A stretch of DNA of 64,000 nt, taken from positions 1 through 64,000 of the forward strand of contig NZ_LGDY01000110.1 of NCBI RefSeq assembly GCF_001279525.1, in the 5' to 3' direction. The translations under genes and the position numbers were made by a program. The notes beneath the pieces were generated by a model. It was not told the DNA's origin. It ran no database searches and saw only the letters and a list, made by a program, of their open reading frames with translations. Of this stretch, positions 1 through 11,664 are shown piece after piece. The stretch comes from Nocardia sp. NRRL S-836 (GTDB lineage Bacteria; Actinomycetota; Actinomycetes; Mycobacteriales; Pseudonocardiaceae). Each line of letters begins with the position of its first letter. The stretch's first letter is position 1.

Positions 1-529
1 CGAGCTCGACTCCCGCCGCGTGGAACGGATCCTGCGCAACCTGCTGGCGAACGCGATCGACCACGGCGAAGGCCAGCCGGTCGAGCTCACCATGCGCGGC
101 AACGAGGACGCGGTCGCGATCACCGTGCGGGACCACGGCGTCGGCCTGCGGCAAGGTGAGGCGGAGCTGGTGTTCAGCCGGTTCTGGCGCGCCGACCCGT
201 CGCGCAACCGGCGCACCGGCGGCACCGGCCTCGGCCTGTCGATCTCGCTGGAGGACGCGCGGCTGCACGGCGGCTGGCTGGAAGCGTGGGGCGAGCCCGG
301 CCACGGCGCGGTGTTCCGGCTGACGTTGCCGCGCAGGCACGGCGAGGAGCTGCGGGAGAGCCCGCTGCCGCTGGCGCCCGCCATCGCGTCCCTCCCGGCC
401 GCCGCCGTCGTGGAGACGCCGGTGGCGGACGAGCCCGAAGAGGTCGAGCTGACCCCTGAGGAGATCACCTGGCAGCCGGCGGAACCCGTCGACGGCGTGC
501 CCGACGAGGTATCGGAGGAAGTGCGGTGA
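1..529 (+). CDS. mtrB: MtrB-type sensor histidine kinase, C-terminal part
   Basis: Only the ATP-binding (HATPase_c) end of a membrane sensor kinase is inside the window; the reading frame enters open at base 2. Visible are the N box ([10 protein letters not shown]), the G1 box (DHGVGL) and the G2 box (GGTGLGLSI), followed by an acidic tail of about 60 residues. It overlaps lpqB by 4 nt (GTGA). The adjacency to lpqB identifies it as MtrB of the MtrAB system, which in mycobacteria and relatives controls cell division and envelope homeostasis. The sensor, transmembrane and HAMP/DHp parts lie upstream, outside the window. Identity rests on context plus the kinase motifs. Confidence 0.9.
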   Translation, partial: ELDSRRVERILRNLLANAIDHGEGQPVELTMRGNEDAVAITVRDHGVGLRQGEAELVFSRFWRADPSRNRRTGGTGLGLSISLEDARLHGGWLEAWGEPGHGAVFRLTLPRRHGEELRESPLPLAPAIASLPAAAVVETPVADEPEEVELTPEEITWQPAEPVDGVPDEVSEEVR

Positions 530-2265
530 AGCGGCTGGCGCTGGTGTTCCTCGTGCTCCTGACGGTCACGGGCTGCGCCGCGATCCCGACCAACACCCAG
601 CCGAAACCGATCGGCACCAAGGACAACAAGTCCTCGAACACGAACCAGGCGCCCGAGCCGCGGCGCGACCTGGACCCGTTCGAGCTGGTCCGCGACTTCA
701 TCGGCGCGACGTCCAACCCGGACCACAACTACGCGGCGGCGCGGGCCTACCTGACGCCGGAGGCCGACAAGAAGTGGGACACCAAGAGCCCCACGATCAT
801 CGAGACGGCGTTCTCGACCGTGCCGACCTCGCAGGCGCCGCAGGAGAAGACGCAGACGGTGCTGCTGCAGGGCCGCAACGTCGGCCGGTTGGGCGCCAAC
901 GACAACGCGTTCGTGCCGCAGCTCGGCGACTTCTCCACGCCGGTGAAGCTGGAGCGCAACAACGAGAACCAGTGGCGCATCTCCGAGCCGCCACCGGGCG
1001 TCTACATGCCGCAGAACGTGTTCAACAACAGCTACCGCCGGGTCGTGCTCTGGTTCTACAACCCGGAGTTCAGCGTGCTGGTGCCGGACCCGCGCTTCGT
1101 GATCGTGCCGGCGGCGACCGAAATCCCGACGCGGGTGACGGAGCTGCTGATCAAGGGCCCCGGTGACGCGCTGCGCGACACGCTGGTGTCGGCGCTGGGC
1201 CCGGACACCGACAAGTTCTCGAACACCAAGGAAGCCGACGACGGGGCGTTGGAGGTCAACCTCACCAAGGTCGGCAACGACCGCACCCCGGAGAAGAACA
1301 AGCAGATCGTCGCGCAGGTCGTGAAGTCGTTCCAGGGCGTCACGTCGTCGCGGATCCGGGTGCTGGTCGACGGCCAGCAGATCATGCCCGAGCAGCGCGA
1401 CTACCGCCCGTCGGACGTGTCGGCGACCGCGGGGGAGGCGTTGCTGGCCTCGAACGTGAACCTGCCGGGGATGCTCGTGGTGGACGGCCGGCTGCGGTCG
1501 CTGAACGACGGCGTCGCGGTCAAGGGCCCGGCCGGTGACGGCACGTACAACGTCGCGAGCGCGGCCCAGTCGCTGGACGGCTCGCGGCTCGCCGTGGTGA
1601 CGCGGGAGGCGTCGTCGATGCGGCTGCGCATCGGGGAGAACGAGCAGGCGCTGTCCGAAGTGGACCTGCCGGCGACGACCCTGACGCGCCCGACGTGGCA
1701 GCTGTCGAGCGGGCCGAAGGAGCCCGGCAAGGAAGTGTGGATCGTCGTCAACGGGAACTCGGTCGCGCGGGTGACCCGTTCGGACAACGGGAACTGGACC
1801 GCCAAGAGCGTCAACATCACCGACCTGGTGTCGTTCGGCACGATCAGCGAGCTGCGGCTGTCGCGGGACGGCACGCGCGCGGCCCTGGTCATCGCAGGGA
1901 AGCTCTACGTGGCCTCGGTGTCGCGCAACCAGCAGGACGTCGCGCTGAGGGCGCCACGGCCCGTTCAGCCGTCGTTGCTGGGCAACTCGGTGCTGTCGGT
2001 CGACTGGCTGTCGCAGGACATCGTGGTGGTGTCGTCGTCGCTGGCGACGCTGCCGGTCAGCAAGGTCTACATCGACGGCGCCAAGCTGGACAGGTACAGC
2101 CAGTCGAACCTCACCGGGCTCGTGGGCTCGGTGGCCGCGGGACCGTCGCGGTCCGTGCAGGTGATCGACAGCTCCGGGTTGTGGATGGCGACCGACATCA
2201 CCGACGTGTGGCGGCCGAGCAGCATCCGCACCTCGGCCGGGTCGATGGTCTTCTACCCGGGCTGA
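526..2265 (+). CDS. lpqB: Lipoprotein LpqB
   Basis: Predicted lipoprotein of 579 residues that works with the MtrAB two-component system at the outer face of the membrane. The N-terminus [17 protein letters not shown] has a lipobox with the lipidated cysteine at about residue 17. A GerMN domain occupies roughly residues 180-310 and a beta-propeller-like C-terminal half follows (for example [20 protein letters not shown]). The GTG start overlaps the mtrB stop by 4 nt, which indicates translational coupling in an mtrA-mtrB-lpqB operon. Length and order match the family in actinobacteria. Confidence 0.95.
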   Translation: MKRLALVFLVLLTVTGCAAIPTNTQPKPIGTKDNKSSNTNQAPEPRRDLDPFELVRDFIGATSNPDHNYAAARAYLTPEADKKWDTKSPTIIETAFSTVPTSQAPQEKTQTVLLQGRNVGRLGANDNAFVPQLGDFSTPVKLERNNENQWRISEPPPGVYMPQNVFNNSYRRVVLWFYNPEFSVLVPDPRFVIVPAATEIPTRVTELLIKGPGDALRDTLVSALGPDTDKFSNTKEADDGALEVNLTKVGNDRTPEKNKQIVAQVVKSFQGVTSSRIRVLVDGQQIMPEQRDYRPSDVSATAGEALLASNVNLPGMLVVDGRLRSLNDGVAVKGPAGDGTYNVASAAQSLDGSRLAVVTREASSMRLRIGENEQALSEVDLPATTLTRPTWQLSSGPKEPGKEVWIVVNGNSVARVTRSDNGNWTAKSVNITDLVSFGTISELRLSRDGTRAALVIAGKLYVASVSRNQQDVALRAPRPVQPSLLGNSVLSVDWLSQDIVVVSSSLATLPVSKVYIDGAKLDRYSQSNLTGLVGSVAAGPSRSVQVIDSSGLWMATDITDVWRPSSIRTSAGSMVFYPG

Positions 2266-2271
2266 TCCCGC

Positions 2272-2396
2272 TCAGGGCCGCGTGAAGACCCCCGCCGTGG
2301 CCAGTGCGACCCGGTCGCGCGCGGCCGTCTCGTCGTCGGCGAACCGGTCGACGGCCCACGACAGCGCGAGCACCAGCTCGTACACCGCGCACGGCC
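2272..2396 (-). pseudogene. C-terminal remnant of an unidentified gene
   Basis: About 40 codons on the minus strand read AVYELVLALSWAVDRFADDE and so on to a stop just downstream of lpqB. The codon use is typical of the chromosome (GC-rich third positions). Beyond about position 2396 the same frame turns into arginine/proline-rich shadow sequence, so no start or upstream part remains. I do not recognise the family. It abuts a second remnant on the opposite strand, so the spot looks like a deletion junction. It could instead be a very short, wrongly bounded gene. Confidence 0.4.
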
Positions 2397-2537
2397 CAGG
2401 CTTACGACGCCGTCGAGGACGGGACGATCGAGGTGCTGGCCGACGAGACCACGCGGGACCTGAAGGCGCGGCTCGGCACCAGGGCGGAGGAGCTGTACCC
2501 GTGGCTCGACGAGCAGCTCGCCGCGTTCGTGCCGTGA
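2394..2537 (+). pseudogene. C-terminal remnant of a short-chain dehydrogenase
   Basis: About 47 codons encode AQAYDAVEDGTIEVLADE, TTRDLKARLGTRAEELYPW and a short tail to a TGA stop. The pattern 'EVLADETTRxxKA' resembles the extreme C-terminus of many actinobacterial SDR oxidoreductases. Upstream of 2394 the frame is low-quality shadow sequence, so the Rossmann fold and YxxxK active site are absent. This is a truncated relic rather than a working enzyme. The SDR assignment is from motif memory only. Confidence 0.45.
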
Positions 2538-2549
2538 TTCGTCCAGCCT

Positions 2550-2580
2550 TTGACCTGCGGTTTTCGTAGATCCACAAAAT
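2550..2580 (+). promoter_or_regulatory. Possible vegetative promoter of comF
   Basis: A TTGACC -35-like box at 2550-2555 is followed, after 17-19 bases, by an A-rich stretch (CACAAAAT, 2573-2580) in an otherwise GC-rich region just upstream of the comF start. The match to the SigA consensus is moderate. Confidence 0.35.
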
Positions 2581-2597
2581 TGTCGGACCCCGTCGTC

Positions 2598-3215
2598 ATG
2601 CTGGTCCACATGACTCTCGACCTGCTCGTGCCCTCGCGGTGTTCCGGCTGTGGACGGTCCGGCCCGGCGTGCTGTTCGTCGTGCCTGCGCGTGTTCGGGC
2701 CGCCGTCCAGGCTCTCCGTGCCCGGTGTGGGGCCGCCGGTGTGGGCGCTGGCGGCGTACGGCGGCGTAGCGCGTGAGCTCGTGCTCGCGTTCAAGGAGCG
2801 GGGCGCGCGAGCCCTGGCGGCGTGGTTCGGCGCGCTGGTGGCCGCGGCGCTGGTGTCGGTGGGGCCCGCGCCGTGGGTGCTGGTGCCGGCCCCGTCCCGT
2901 TCCGCCGCTGCTCGGGAACGCGGCGGTGACCACATGGTGAGAATCGCTCGTGCCGCCCAGATCGCCTCGGTGGCGCCGCTGCTGTCGTTCGCCGCCGGGG
3001 TGGCCGACTCCGTGGGGTTGGGTCCCGGCGCGCGCCGCCGGAACGTGGACGGGCGGATCTTGGTTTGTGGGCGGCCGCCGCCGGGAACCGTTGTGGTGCT
3101 GGACGACGTGGTCACAACGGGTGCGACGGCAGCTGCCTGTGTCCGAGCGCTGCGATCGTCCGGTGTGCGCGCGAAGGCGGTGCTGGCACTTACGTCAGCA
3201 CGTCCGTGGGGTTGA
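2598..3215 (+). CDS. ComF family phosphoribosyltransferase-like protein
   Basis: Predicted protein of 205 residues from ATG 2598 (a second ATG lies at 2610). The N-terminal zinc ribbon is CSGCGRSGPACCSSC, with paired CxxC knuckles. The C-terminal PRTase fold carries the PRPP-binding loop VVVLDDVVTTGATAAAC. In naturally competent bacteria ComF helps DNA uptake and primosome loading; in actinobacteria its role is unproven. It sits between lpqB and hpf exactly as Rv3242c does in mycobacteria. A phosphoribosyltransferase activity is inferred from the fold only. Confidence 0.85.
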   Translation: MLVHMTLDLLVPSRCSGCGRSGPACCSSCLRVFGPPSRLSVPGVGPPVWALAAYGGVARELVLAFKERGARALAAWFGALVAAALVSVGPAPWVLVPAPSRSAAARERGGDHMVRIARAAQIASVAPLLSFAAGVADSVGLGPGARRRNVDGRILVCGRPPPGTVVVLDDVVTTGATAAACVRALRSSGVRAKAVLALTSARPWG

Positions 3216-4186
3216 CGGTTCCGCTGGGACTTTCGGCACCGCCCACAAGGGTGAAGTTGGTGTCGACTAGTGGATCACCGGTTCGTCCTGGTTGGACACG
3301 AATCCCCAGGTCGTCGTCGCGAGCGCGGTCCTGTCCCAAGATCCGGAACTACGGAGTGGCACGTTTGCACCCCATCCGCGCAAGACCAGTGTTTCGTATC
3401 CGTGTCGTACCCCGTTCCGGCGCGCTGCCGATTGGTGTGGACCATTAGAGCCGTCCACGCCTCGGTGGCCGCCGCCCGCGGCGCCCGGTCTCGCTGACGC
3501 GCCCCTCGCCGGCCCTGTGCGGCCCGCTCCGGTTAACGATTATTCACATGTGGAGCTGACCAGCACGTATCGCTGGGAATGCATGGTTCACCGGGTGGCC
3601 GAGTAGATCACCGGCTTGTCTGCGAATGGGCGAAATCTGGTGTTGGGCCAGGCGTGACCGCCTCGTGATCGGTCAGCGAAACGGAACAGTTCAGTGAAAG
3701 AACTGTGGTTCGGGTCCATCCCAATGCGCGTCGGAGGCGTCGGAATCGATCTCTTGGAGGTTTCGGGAACATGACGTCCGGGTCGCCCGTTGGCTGGGTA
3801 TGAGGCCGCGACTGGAACCGTTCGACGCAGTGACGCTGCCGTCGAGTGCTGGTCGCGCGCTGCTCCGTACGGGTGAGCGAAGTGCCGGAGAACAGTGCTC
3901 GTGCCACGCTCGGAACACGAGCTGTGGCGGTGTGTCGTCGCGCTGTGTAGTCGCCAAAAAATCTGCCGGTTCGCCCGGCAAGGGGGCTTACGCGACGGTG
4001 AATCCCAAGCTAACGTGCACCGCTATCAGCGTTCCCGGCCCGCGGGGAGGAGGCGAACAGCCCATGACCCTGGCGCCGTGAGACCCGCGGAGGACGACCC
4101 TCTGCGACACATCCGCGATCCAAGATCGCCACGGCGCCCGAGAACCAGTCCAGCCAAAGCTCGCAGCAAAGCGAGGGAGGTCGTGT
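3216..4186 (+). other. Long intergenic region upstream of hpf
   Basis: About 970 bases with no convincing gene on either strand: short open frames lack codon bias and homology that I recognise. It holds AT-richer patches (for example near 3535-3560) and a small stem-loop, ACAGTTC at 3686-3692 pairing with GAACTGT at 3700-3706 over a 7-nt loop. It probably contains the hpf promoter and a long leader; hpf is growth-phase and stress controlled in relatives. No specific sigma-factor motif could be assigned. Confidence 0.5.
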
Positions 4187-4858
4187 ATGGACATCGTCGT
4201 TAAGGGCCGCAACGTCGAGGTGCCCGATCACTACAGGGTTCACGTCGCCGAAAAGCTGGCCCGGCTTGAGCGCTACGACCGCAAGGTCATCCGCTTCGAC
4301 GTGGAACTTTTCCACGAACCGAACCGCCGCCAGTCGAAGAACTGCCAGCGGGTCGAAATCACCGGCAAGGGACGTGGACCGGTGGTCCGTTCCGAAGCCT
4401 GCGCGGGTGACTTCTACGCCGCGCTCGACGCGGCGGTCGCGAAGCTCGAGAACCGCCTGCGTCGCTCGCACGACCGCAGGCGCGTCCACCACGGGGCACG
4501 CGCCCCGATCTCGGTGGCGGAAGCGACAAGCGGACTGGCATCCGCGACTGACCAGAACGGTCAGGTGATGACGTCGCGCCGCGCGAAGACCGCGGTGCTC
4601 GACGCACCCGAGGCCGACTACGAGGGCATGGCGGAAGTGCCCGCGCAGCGGTGGGACGACGGCCTCGAGGACCAGTTGCCCGGACGCGTGGTGCGCGAGA
4701 AGGAGCACGCCGCCAAACCCATGACCGTCGACCAGGCCCTCTACGAGATGGAACTGGTCGGACACGACTTCTACCTGTTCGCCGACGCCGACAGCGGACG
4801 CCCGAGCGTCGTCTACCGCCGGAAGGGATTCGACTACGGCGTGATCAGGCTGGCCTGA
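4187..4858 (+). CDS. hpf: Ribosome hibernation promoting factor, long form
   Basis: Predicted protein of 223 residues. The N-terminal S30AE/YfiA domain (residues 1 to about 110, starting MDIVVKGRNVEVPDHYR) binds the decoding centre. After a linker, the C-terminal dimerisation domain (about residues 165-223, with PMTVDQALYEMELVGHDFYL) joins two 30S subunits into 100S dimers. This two-domain layout is that of long HPF of actinobacteria and firmicutes. The ATG is preceded by GAGGGAGG at 4172-4179. A terminator hairpin follows, so hpf is probably transcribed alone despite lying next to secA, as in mycobacteria. Confidence 0.95.
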   Translation: MDIVVKGRNVEVPDHYRVHVAEKLARLERYDRKVIRFDVELFHEPNRRQSKNCQRVEITGKGRGPVVRSEACAGDFYAALDAAVAKLENRLRRSHDRRRVHHGARAPISVAEATSGLASATDQNGQVMTSRRAKTAVLDAPEADYEGMAEVPAQRWDDGLEDQLPGRVVREKEHAAKPMTVDQALYEMELVGHDFYLFADADSGRPSVVYRRKGFDYGVIRLA

Positions 4859-4887
4859 CGCGGTAACCCACACCCATCCTTCGACCG

Positions 4888-4924
4888 CCGCCGCCCTCGC
4901 ACCCCTCGCGTGTGAGGGCGGCGG
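4888..4924 (+). terminator. Hairpin terminator after hpf
   Basis: GC-rich inverted repeat, CGCCGCCCTC paired with GAGGGCGGCG around CGCACCCCTCGCGTGT, 30 nt after the hpf stop. There is no U tract, as is common for actinobacterial terminators. Confidence 0.7.
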
Positions 4925-5028
4925 TGTGCGGTTCGGGGGCCTGGGTCCGTCCGTTTGCGTGTCGCCTTGGCAGCGTGGTCTTGCAGGCAGGAACGACGTT
5001 CGGGGTTCATCGCCGCTTCGCGACGATC

Positions 5029-5154
5029 GCGATTGGGGCTTGACTTCGAGCCTCTTGCGGGGCGATGAGTCGGCCTTCAAAAGCCGGGCTGAGAAGAGCC
5101 CGGCCGATCCGGAACCAGGGTATCGCCCCGCCCTCGAAGTCAAGCCCCAATCGC
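5029..5154. repeat. Nested long inverted repeat (126 bp)
   Basis: The outer arms at 5029-5050 and 5133-5154 are perfect 22-bp complements. Inside them GCGGGGCGAT (5057-5066) pairs with ATCGCCCCGC (5122-5131), and at the centre GCCGGGCT (5083-5090) pairs with AGCCCGGC (5097-5104) over the loop GAGAAG. The whole can fold into one long interrupted hairpin in DNA or RNA. Candidates are a MITE-like element, a structured RNA upstream of secA, or a strong terminator. I see no target-site duplication. Confidence 0.85.
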
Positions 5155-5200
5155 AGGTCAAAGGGCTTGTCACCGCTACCCGTCGAGGGAAGGTGGAGAC

Positions 5201-5395
5201 GTCTCGCTTCGCTCGACAGCCGCGAACTGCCTGAGGCGGAGGGAGAGTCGTCTCGCTCCGCTCGACGGGCGTGTTCGCCCCTGGCATCGGGCCGATCCGA
5301 CTCGCTTCGCTCGACGGCGTGACCGTGCTCGGGACCAGGTCGGTGCGGCTTGCTTCCTTCGATGGGCGTGACCCGTGCCGCCAAGGTGGTCACCC
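5201..5395. repeat. Four degenerate 49-bp direct repeats
   Basis: Units start at 5201, 5250, 5299 and 5347. The first 17 bases are well conserved (GTCTCGCTTCGCTCGAC, GTCTCGCTCCGCTCGAC, GACTCGCTTCGCTCGAC, GGCTTGCTTCCTTCGAT) and are followed in units 2-4 by GGGCGTG-type sequence; the rest of each unit diverges. A partial GCTCGAC trace continues near 5397. The even spacing argues for tandem duplication. Function unknown. Confidence 0.75.
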
Positions 5396-6421
5396 CGCTC
5401 GACTGGCGTTGCCGGAGTGCGAGGCGCCAGAAAGTGTCAGACCTGCTCGGTACGTTGGGTCGCGGGGGAGCCAACTGACGAGGGGACCCCTGCGCGAGCC
5501 TGCGGACGAATCGGAGACGGGTGCGTGGCCGCCGCTTCGCGGCAGCGCTCCGCCAGCCCGCGCCAACAGCCCGGCAGCCGGTATGCAGGCCCTGCCCGGC
5601 AGCCAAGTTCGCGCGGCGGCGGCCAGCCGAGCTCCACAGCGCACACCAGCAACCGCACGCCAGCGTCCCGCCCCGCCCACCAGCTCCCGGCCTCGCCTGG
5701 CGCTCACTTCGGCAGCGCGCGACCGGCCTGGTCTCGCGCCCGGCTGAGTCCGACCTGGCTGAGTCCGGCGTCTGGCCTTGACTGGGCGGCGCACCCCAGC
5801 GGTTCGTTTCCCGCAGCGCTGTTCGGCACCCCGGCGCCGCCGGGCCGCTGTCGAGCGGCTTCCCACCGGCTGAGCCGTCGCCTCGCCCGCAGTCCGGTCT
5901 GGCCGAGTCCGGCCCTGGCGTTGCCTGGCAGCGCACCCAGCAGTCCGTCCCAGCAGGCCCGCCCAGCACGTCGGCCTCACCCGGCCGCCCTCCAGTGGCC
6001 TCGCCACCGGCCAGCCCTCGCCCGCTCGGCAGCTCCGCCCCGCAACCCAGCCCGGCCATCCGCCCCTCAGCTCCGCCCGACGGCCCGAGCCCCGGCCTCC
6101 CGCCCCACAACCCAGCGCGCCCCCCGGACGGCCACGAAACGGCTTGTCAACCGCCTCCCGTTCACCGTCAAGGTGAACTTCTCCCGACCAGGAACCTTTA
6201 CGCGGTCCTCATGCGTTCACCTCACCAGTAGCCGAGGTGGGGGCACCGGCGACAGGTGGGTCCGCGGAAGATCGTGGAAACGGCACCTGACCTGCATATA
6301 CCAGGTCCGGTGCAGGAATCCGCCTGTGTCTGTGCACACATCTTGGCGACTTGCCTACGATGGGCAGGGGAAAGGCGTCCGACGTGGGCGCGCCGCGATA
6401 CAGGTGATGAGGTCTATCCAG
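5396..6421. other. GC-rich non-coding leader region of secA
   Basis: About 1 kb of Pro/Ala/Arg-rich open frames on both strands with no start, domain or codon signature, so no gene is called. It contains imperfect direct copies at about 5754-5801 and 5897-5941 (both with a CTGGCYGAGTCCGG core), a GAGGGGACCCCTGCGCGAG element at 5480-5498, and a GTTCACC/GGTGAAC inverted repeat at 6169-6187. The secA promoter probably lies in the AT-richer part at about 6290-6400. Confidence 0.5.
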
Positions 6422-9283
<2,862 letters not shown>

Positions 9284-9299
9284 CAGCCAACGGCCACAC

Positions 9300-9341
9300 A
9301 GGGGCCCCGCGCTTCCCACCAGGGGAACGCGGGGCCCTTGC
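9300..9341 (+). terminator. Hairpin terminator after secA
   Basis: GGGGCCCCGCG (about 9302-9312) faces CGCGGGGCCC (about 9330-9339) with a further CTTCCC/GGGAA pairing towards the loop. It lies 17 nt after the secA stop. The following 150 bases hold several more copies of related GGGGCCCC/CGCGTGAC-type palindromes. Confidence 0.7.
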
Positions 9342-9501
9342 GTGTACCCAGGGGGAACGCGGGGCCCCGCGTGACATTTGCAGGCGACGCCGGGCCCAGG
9401 GGCATCAGAACCGAACGCGGGCCCCTACATGGCCTCCGGAAGGCACGTGGGACCCCCGCGTGGCCCTGGAGGGCACGCGATCCGCGGAAGCGGGGGAGGG
9501 G

Positions 9502-9906
9502 TTACTCCAGCACTGTGAACGTGGTCAGCAGCCAGCGGGCGTTGCGGTGTTCGGCGCGTGCGGCCACGGCGAGGGCGCGGTTGTCCCGCAGCACCGTCGC
9601 CGAGATCTCGGCGGCGAAGCGGGACGGGTGGCAGACGCGGGGCGGGCGCAGCAGGCGGGTGGACCGCACGCGCACCGACCGGGCCAGGCGGTCGGCCAGG
9701 CGGGGCAGGGCGAGCTGCTGCAGCGAACGGCCGGGGCGGCGGCCGTCGAGCACCTCCAGGACGGCTCGGACGAGCCTGGCGGCGTCCAGGGGCGGCGAGG
9801 GCGGTTCGGGTGGAGGTGTCCACGGCGGGCGCGTGCGGGGGTGTGGCACGAAAGCCGCCCCGGCGGGCGGCTCGTAGGTGGGCAGGCGGCGAACGACTGG
9901 GGGCAT
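9502..9906 (-). CDS. Rv3235 family protein
   Basis: Small cytoplasmic protein of 134 residues. It has a Pro-rich N-terminal third and a C-terminal core with ARLVRAVLEVLDGRRPGRS, LQQLALPRLADRLARSVR and a tail rich in RALAVAARAEHR, which matches the actinobacterial Rv3235 family found beside secA. The function of this family is unknown. The start is the ATG at 9906. It is convergent with secA, from which it is separated by the GC-palindrome region. Confidence 0.75.
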   Translation of the reverse strand: MPPVVRRLPTYEPPAGAAFVPHPRTRPPWTPPPEPPSPPLDAARLVRAVLEVLDGRRPGRSLQQLALPRLADRLARSVRVRSTRLLRPPRVCHPSRFAAEISATVLRDNRALAVAARAEHRNARWLLTTFTVLE

Positions 9907-9978
9907 GTCGAAACCGGCGACACACCCCGCTGATCAGGACACCGTCCACCCGAAAGTGTGGGTAGTACGGTCCTGACC

Positions 9979-10389
9979 ATGCTCAAGGCCCTGGTGCTGG
10001 ACTACGGCGGCGTGCTGACCGACCCCGGCGAGGACAACCCGCCGGAACCGCCGTTGCTCACCGCGCTGCGCAAGGCCAGGCAGCAGGGCGTCAAGACCGC
10101 GCTGCTGTCCAACGCCGACGGCTGGTGGCACCCGCCGGCGCAGTGGCACGGGCTCTTCGACGCCACCGTCATCTCCGGCGAGGTGGGGCTGGCCAAGCCG
10201 GACGTCGAGATCTACCTGCTCACGGCCGCGAAGCTCAATCTCGAACCGGCCGAGTGCGTCTTCGTCGACGACCTCGCCGTCAACGTCCGCGGCGCCGCCG
10301 AGGCGGGCATGGTCGGCGTCCACCATCGGTCCACCCGGTCCACCCTCGAGGAGCTGGAGATCCTGCTAGCGATCGCGCTGCGCGATTGA
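9979..10389 (+). CDS. HAD-superfamily hydrolase, minimal cap
   Basis: Predicted protein of 136 residues. Motif I is LVLDYGGVLTD (nucleophile Asp8; the usual second Asp is replaced by Gly, as in the DxGGV subgroup), motif II is the Ser/Asn in ALLSNADGW, motif III is the Lys of GLAKPDVEIY, and motif IV is VFVDDLAVNV. It is only two thirds of normal HAD-IA length, with nearly no cap domain, which suggests a small or macromolecular phosphate ester as substrate. Start ATG 9979; longer frames upstream have no ribosome binding site. The substrate is not predictable. Confidence 0.8.
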   Translation: MLKALVLDYGGVLTDPGEDNPPEPPLLTALRKARQQGVKTALLSNADGWWHPPAQWHGLFDATVISGEVGLAKPDVEIYLLTAAKLNLEPAECVFVDDLAVNVRGAAEAGMVGVHHRSTRSTLEELEILLAIALRD

Positions 10390-10476
10390 GCTTCACCCCG
10401 AGGCGTAATTGCCGGTCATTCCGCTCGGCCACTAAATTCGGCGCGGAGCAGGTTCCGCGCGTCTTTAGGGGAGTCA

Positions 10477-10779
10477 ATGCGAAGAAATGCCGCTTGTGTT
10501 GCGATTGCCGTTGCCGCCATCGCGGCGATGACATCACCGGCACAGGCACACGAGCGCGGCTGCTCCGAGGACTACCCGCGGGGCGGCCACAGCGTCGAGG
10601 TCTTCTGCGACGACGGCAGGCCGGGCAACTTCCGCGCCGTCGCCCACTGCCGCACCGCGCTGTCCAGCTGGGACGTCTCCGGCTCGATCGGGCGCGTGCG
10701 CGGCCGGTCGTCGGTCGCCGTCTGCGAGGCGCTGGTCGGCCCGACCTGGGTCGAGGGCTACCACGTGGACTGGCTGTGA
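10477..10779 (+). CDS. Small secreted cysteine-containing protein
   Basis: Predicted protein of 100 residues with a Sec signal peptide (MRRNAACVAIAVAAIAAM, cleavage probably after AQA at about residue 24). The mature part of about 76 residues has four cysteines (RGCSED, VFCDD, AHCRT, AVCEA), enough for two disulfides. GGGGAG lies 6-7 bases before the ATG, and a lower-GC stretch upstream suits a promoter. I do not recognise the family. A small inhibitor or a structural secreted protein are possible but untested ideas. Confidence 0.75.
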   Translation: MRRNAACVAIAVAAIAAMTSPAQAHERGCSEDYPRGGHSVEVFCDDGRPGNFRAVAHCRTALSSWDVSGSIGRVRGRSSVAVCEALVGPTWVEGYHVDWL

Positions 10780-10796
10780 TCCGCCCGCCCGACGAG

Positions 10797-11585
10797 CTAC
10801 ACCTGGGCGCGCCGCACCAGTTCGAAACAGAGCACGGCCGCCGCTGACGCGACGTTCAGCGATTCCACACCGGCGGCCATCGGAATCGAGAGCCACGACG
10901 TGATGTGCGGCCGCACGTCGTCGGTGATTCCGAACGTTTCGCTGCCCAGCACGAAGGCCGCGCGTTCACCGAATTCGGCCGAATAAATCGTGTCGGAAGC
11001 GTGCGAGTCCAGCGCGTGCAACGGGAAACCGGAGGCGCGCAACAGGGCGGAGGCCTCCGCCGCGGTGGCGCAGCGCAGGACGGGCGCCCGGAAAGCCACC
11101 CCGGCGGAGGCCTTCACCACGAGCGGGTCGATCGAGGCGACGCCGCGGCGCGGCACCACGATGCCGTCGATGCCCGCGGCCGTCGCGGTCCGCAGGATCA
11201 TGCCGACGTTCGCCGGCGTGGTGATGCCGTCCAGCACCAGCACGGACCGCAGGTCGTCCTCTTCCAGCGCCAGCGCCAGCGGCTTCATCCGCGGCGCCAC
11301 GACGTCCGCGAGCACACCCTGGTCCTGCTTGCCGTTGCCCGCCAGCACCTTCACCCGCTGCGCGGTCGCGCGCTGCACCTCGACGCCACGGGACCGGGCC
11401 GCGTCCAGGATCTCGCGCGCCGCCGGGCCGCGGGCGGTGTCGGCGAGCACCACCTTGTCCACCGACAGCGCCGGGTCGTCCAGCGCTTCCAGCACTGGCT
11501 TGCGGCCGTAGACGGTGACGAAGCGGTCCTTGGGCGAGATTTCCACGCCGATGAGGGTGCCAGACGGGGTCACGGGCCCCCGCAC
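10797..11585 (-). CDS. TrmH-family (SpoU) RNA 2'-O-methyltransferase
   Basis: Predicted knotted SAM-dependent methyltransferase of 262 residues. An N-terminal substrate-binding domain (DRFVTVYGRKPVLEALDD) precedes the SPOUT domain with motif 1 (LDGITTPANVGMILRTA), motif 2 (AAFVLGSETFGI) and motif 3 (IPMAAGVESLNVASAAAVL). The thiostrepton-resistance methyltransferase and 23S Gm2251 enzymes share this layout, so the target may be rRNA or tRNA. The start could be GTG 11546 (VEISPKDRF) rather than 11585. It is divergent from the phosphotransferase gene. The exact RNA target cannot be read from sequence. Confidence 0.85.
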   Translation of the reverse strand: MRGPVTPSGTLIGVEISPKDRFVTVYGRKPVLEALDDPALSVDKVVLADTARGPAAREILDAARSRGVEVQRATAQRVKVLAGNGKQDQGVLADVVAPRMKPLALALEEDDLRSVLVLDGITTPANVGMILRTATAAGIDGIVVPRRGVASIDPLVVKASAGVAFRAPVLRCATAAEASALLRASGFPLHALDSHASDTIYSAEFGERAAFVLGSETFGITDDVRPHITSWLSIPMAAGVESLNVASAAAVLCFELVRRAQV

Positions 11586-11664
11586 GCCCGGCTCGAACGG
11601 GTGAAGTGCCCGAGTAGAGCCGTTCGGCCCTTGTGCTTTGGATCATATGCATGATGATCGTCAC

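Noticed and set aside
3267..3606. Several short open frames in the hpf upstream region
   Set aside because: They lack ribosome binding sites, codon bias and any recognisable motif.
5375..6421. Open frame upstream of and continuous with secA that would make a 1302-residue protein
   Set aside because: The first 349 codons are Pro/Arg/Ala-rich with no homology or codon bias; SecA homology starts at 6422 with a ribosome binding site there.
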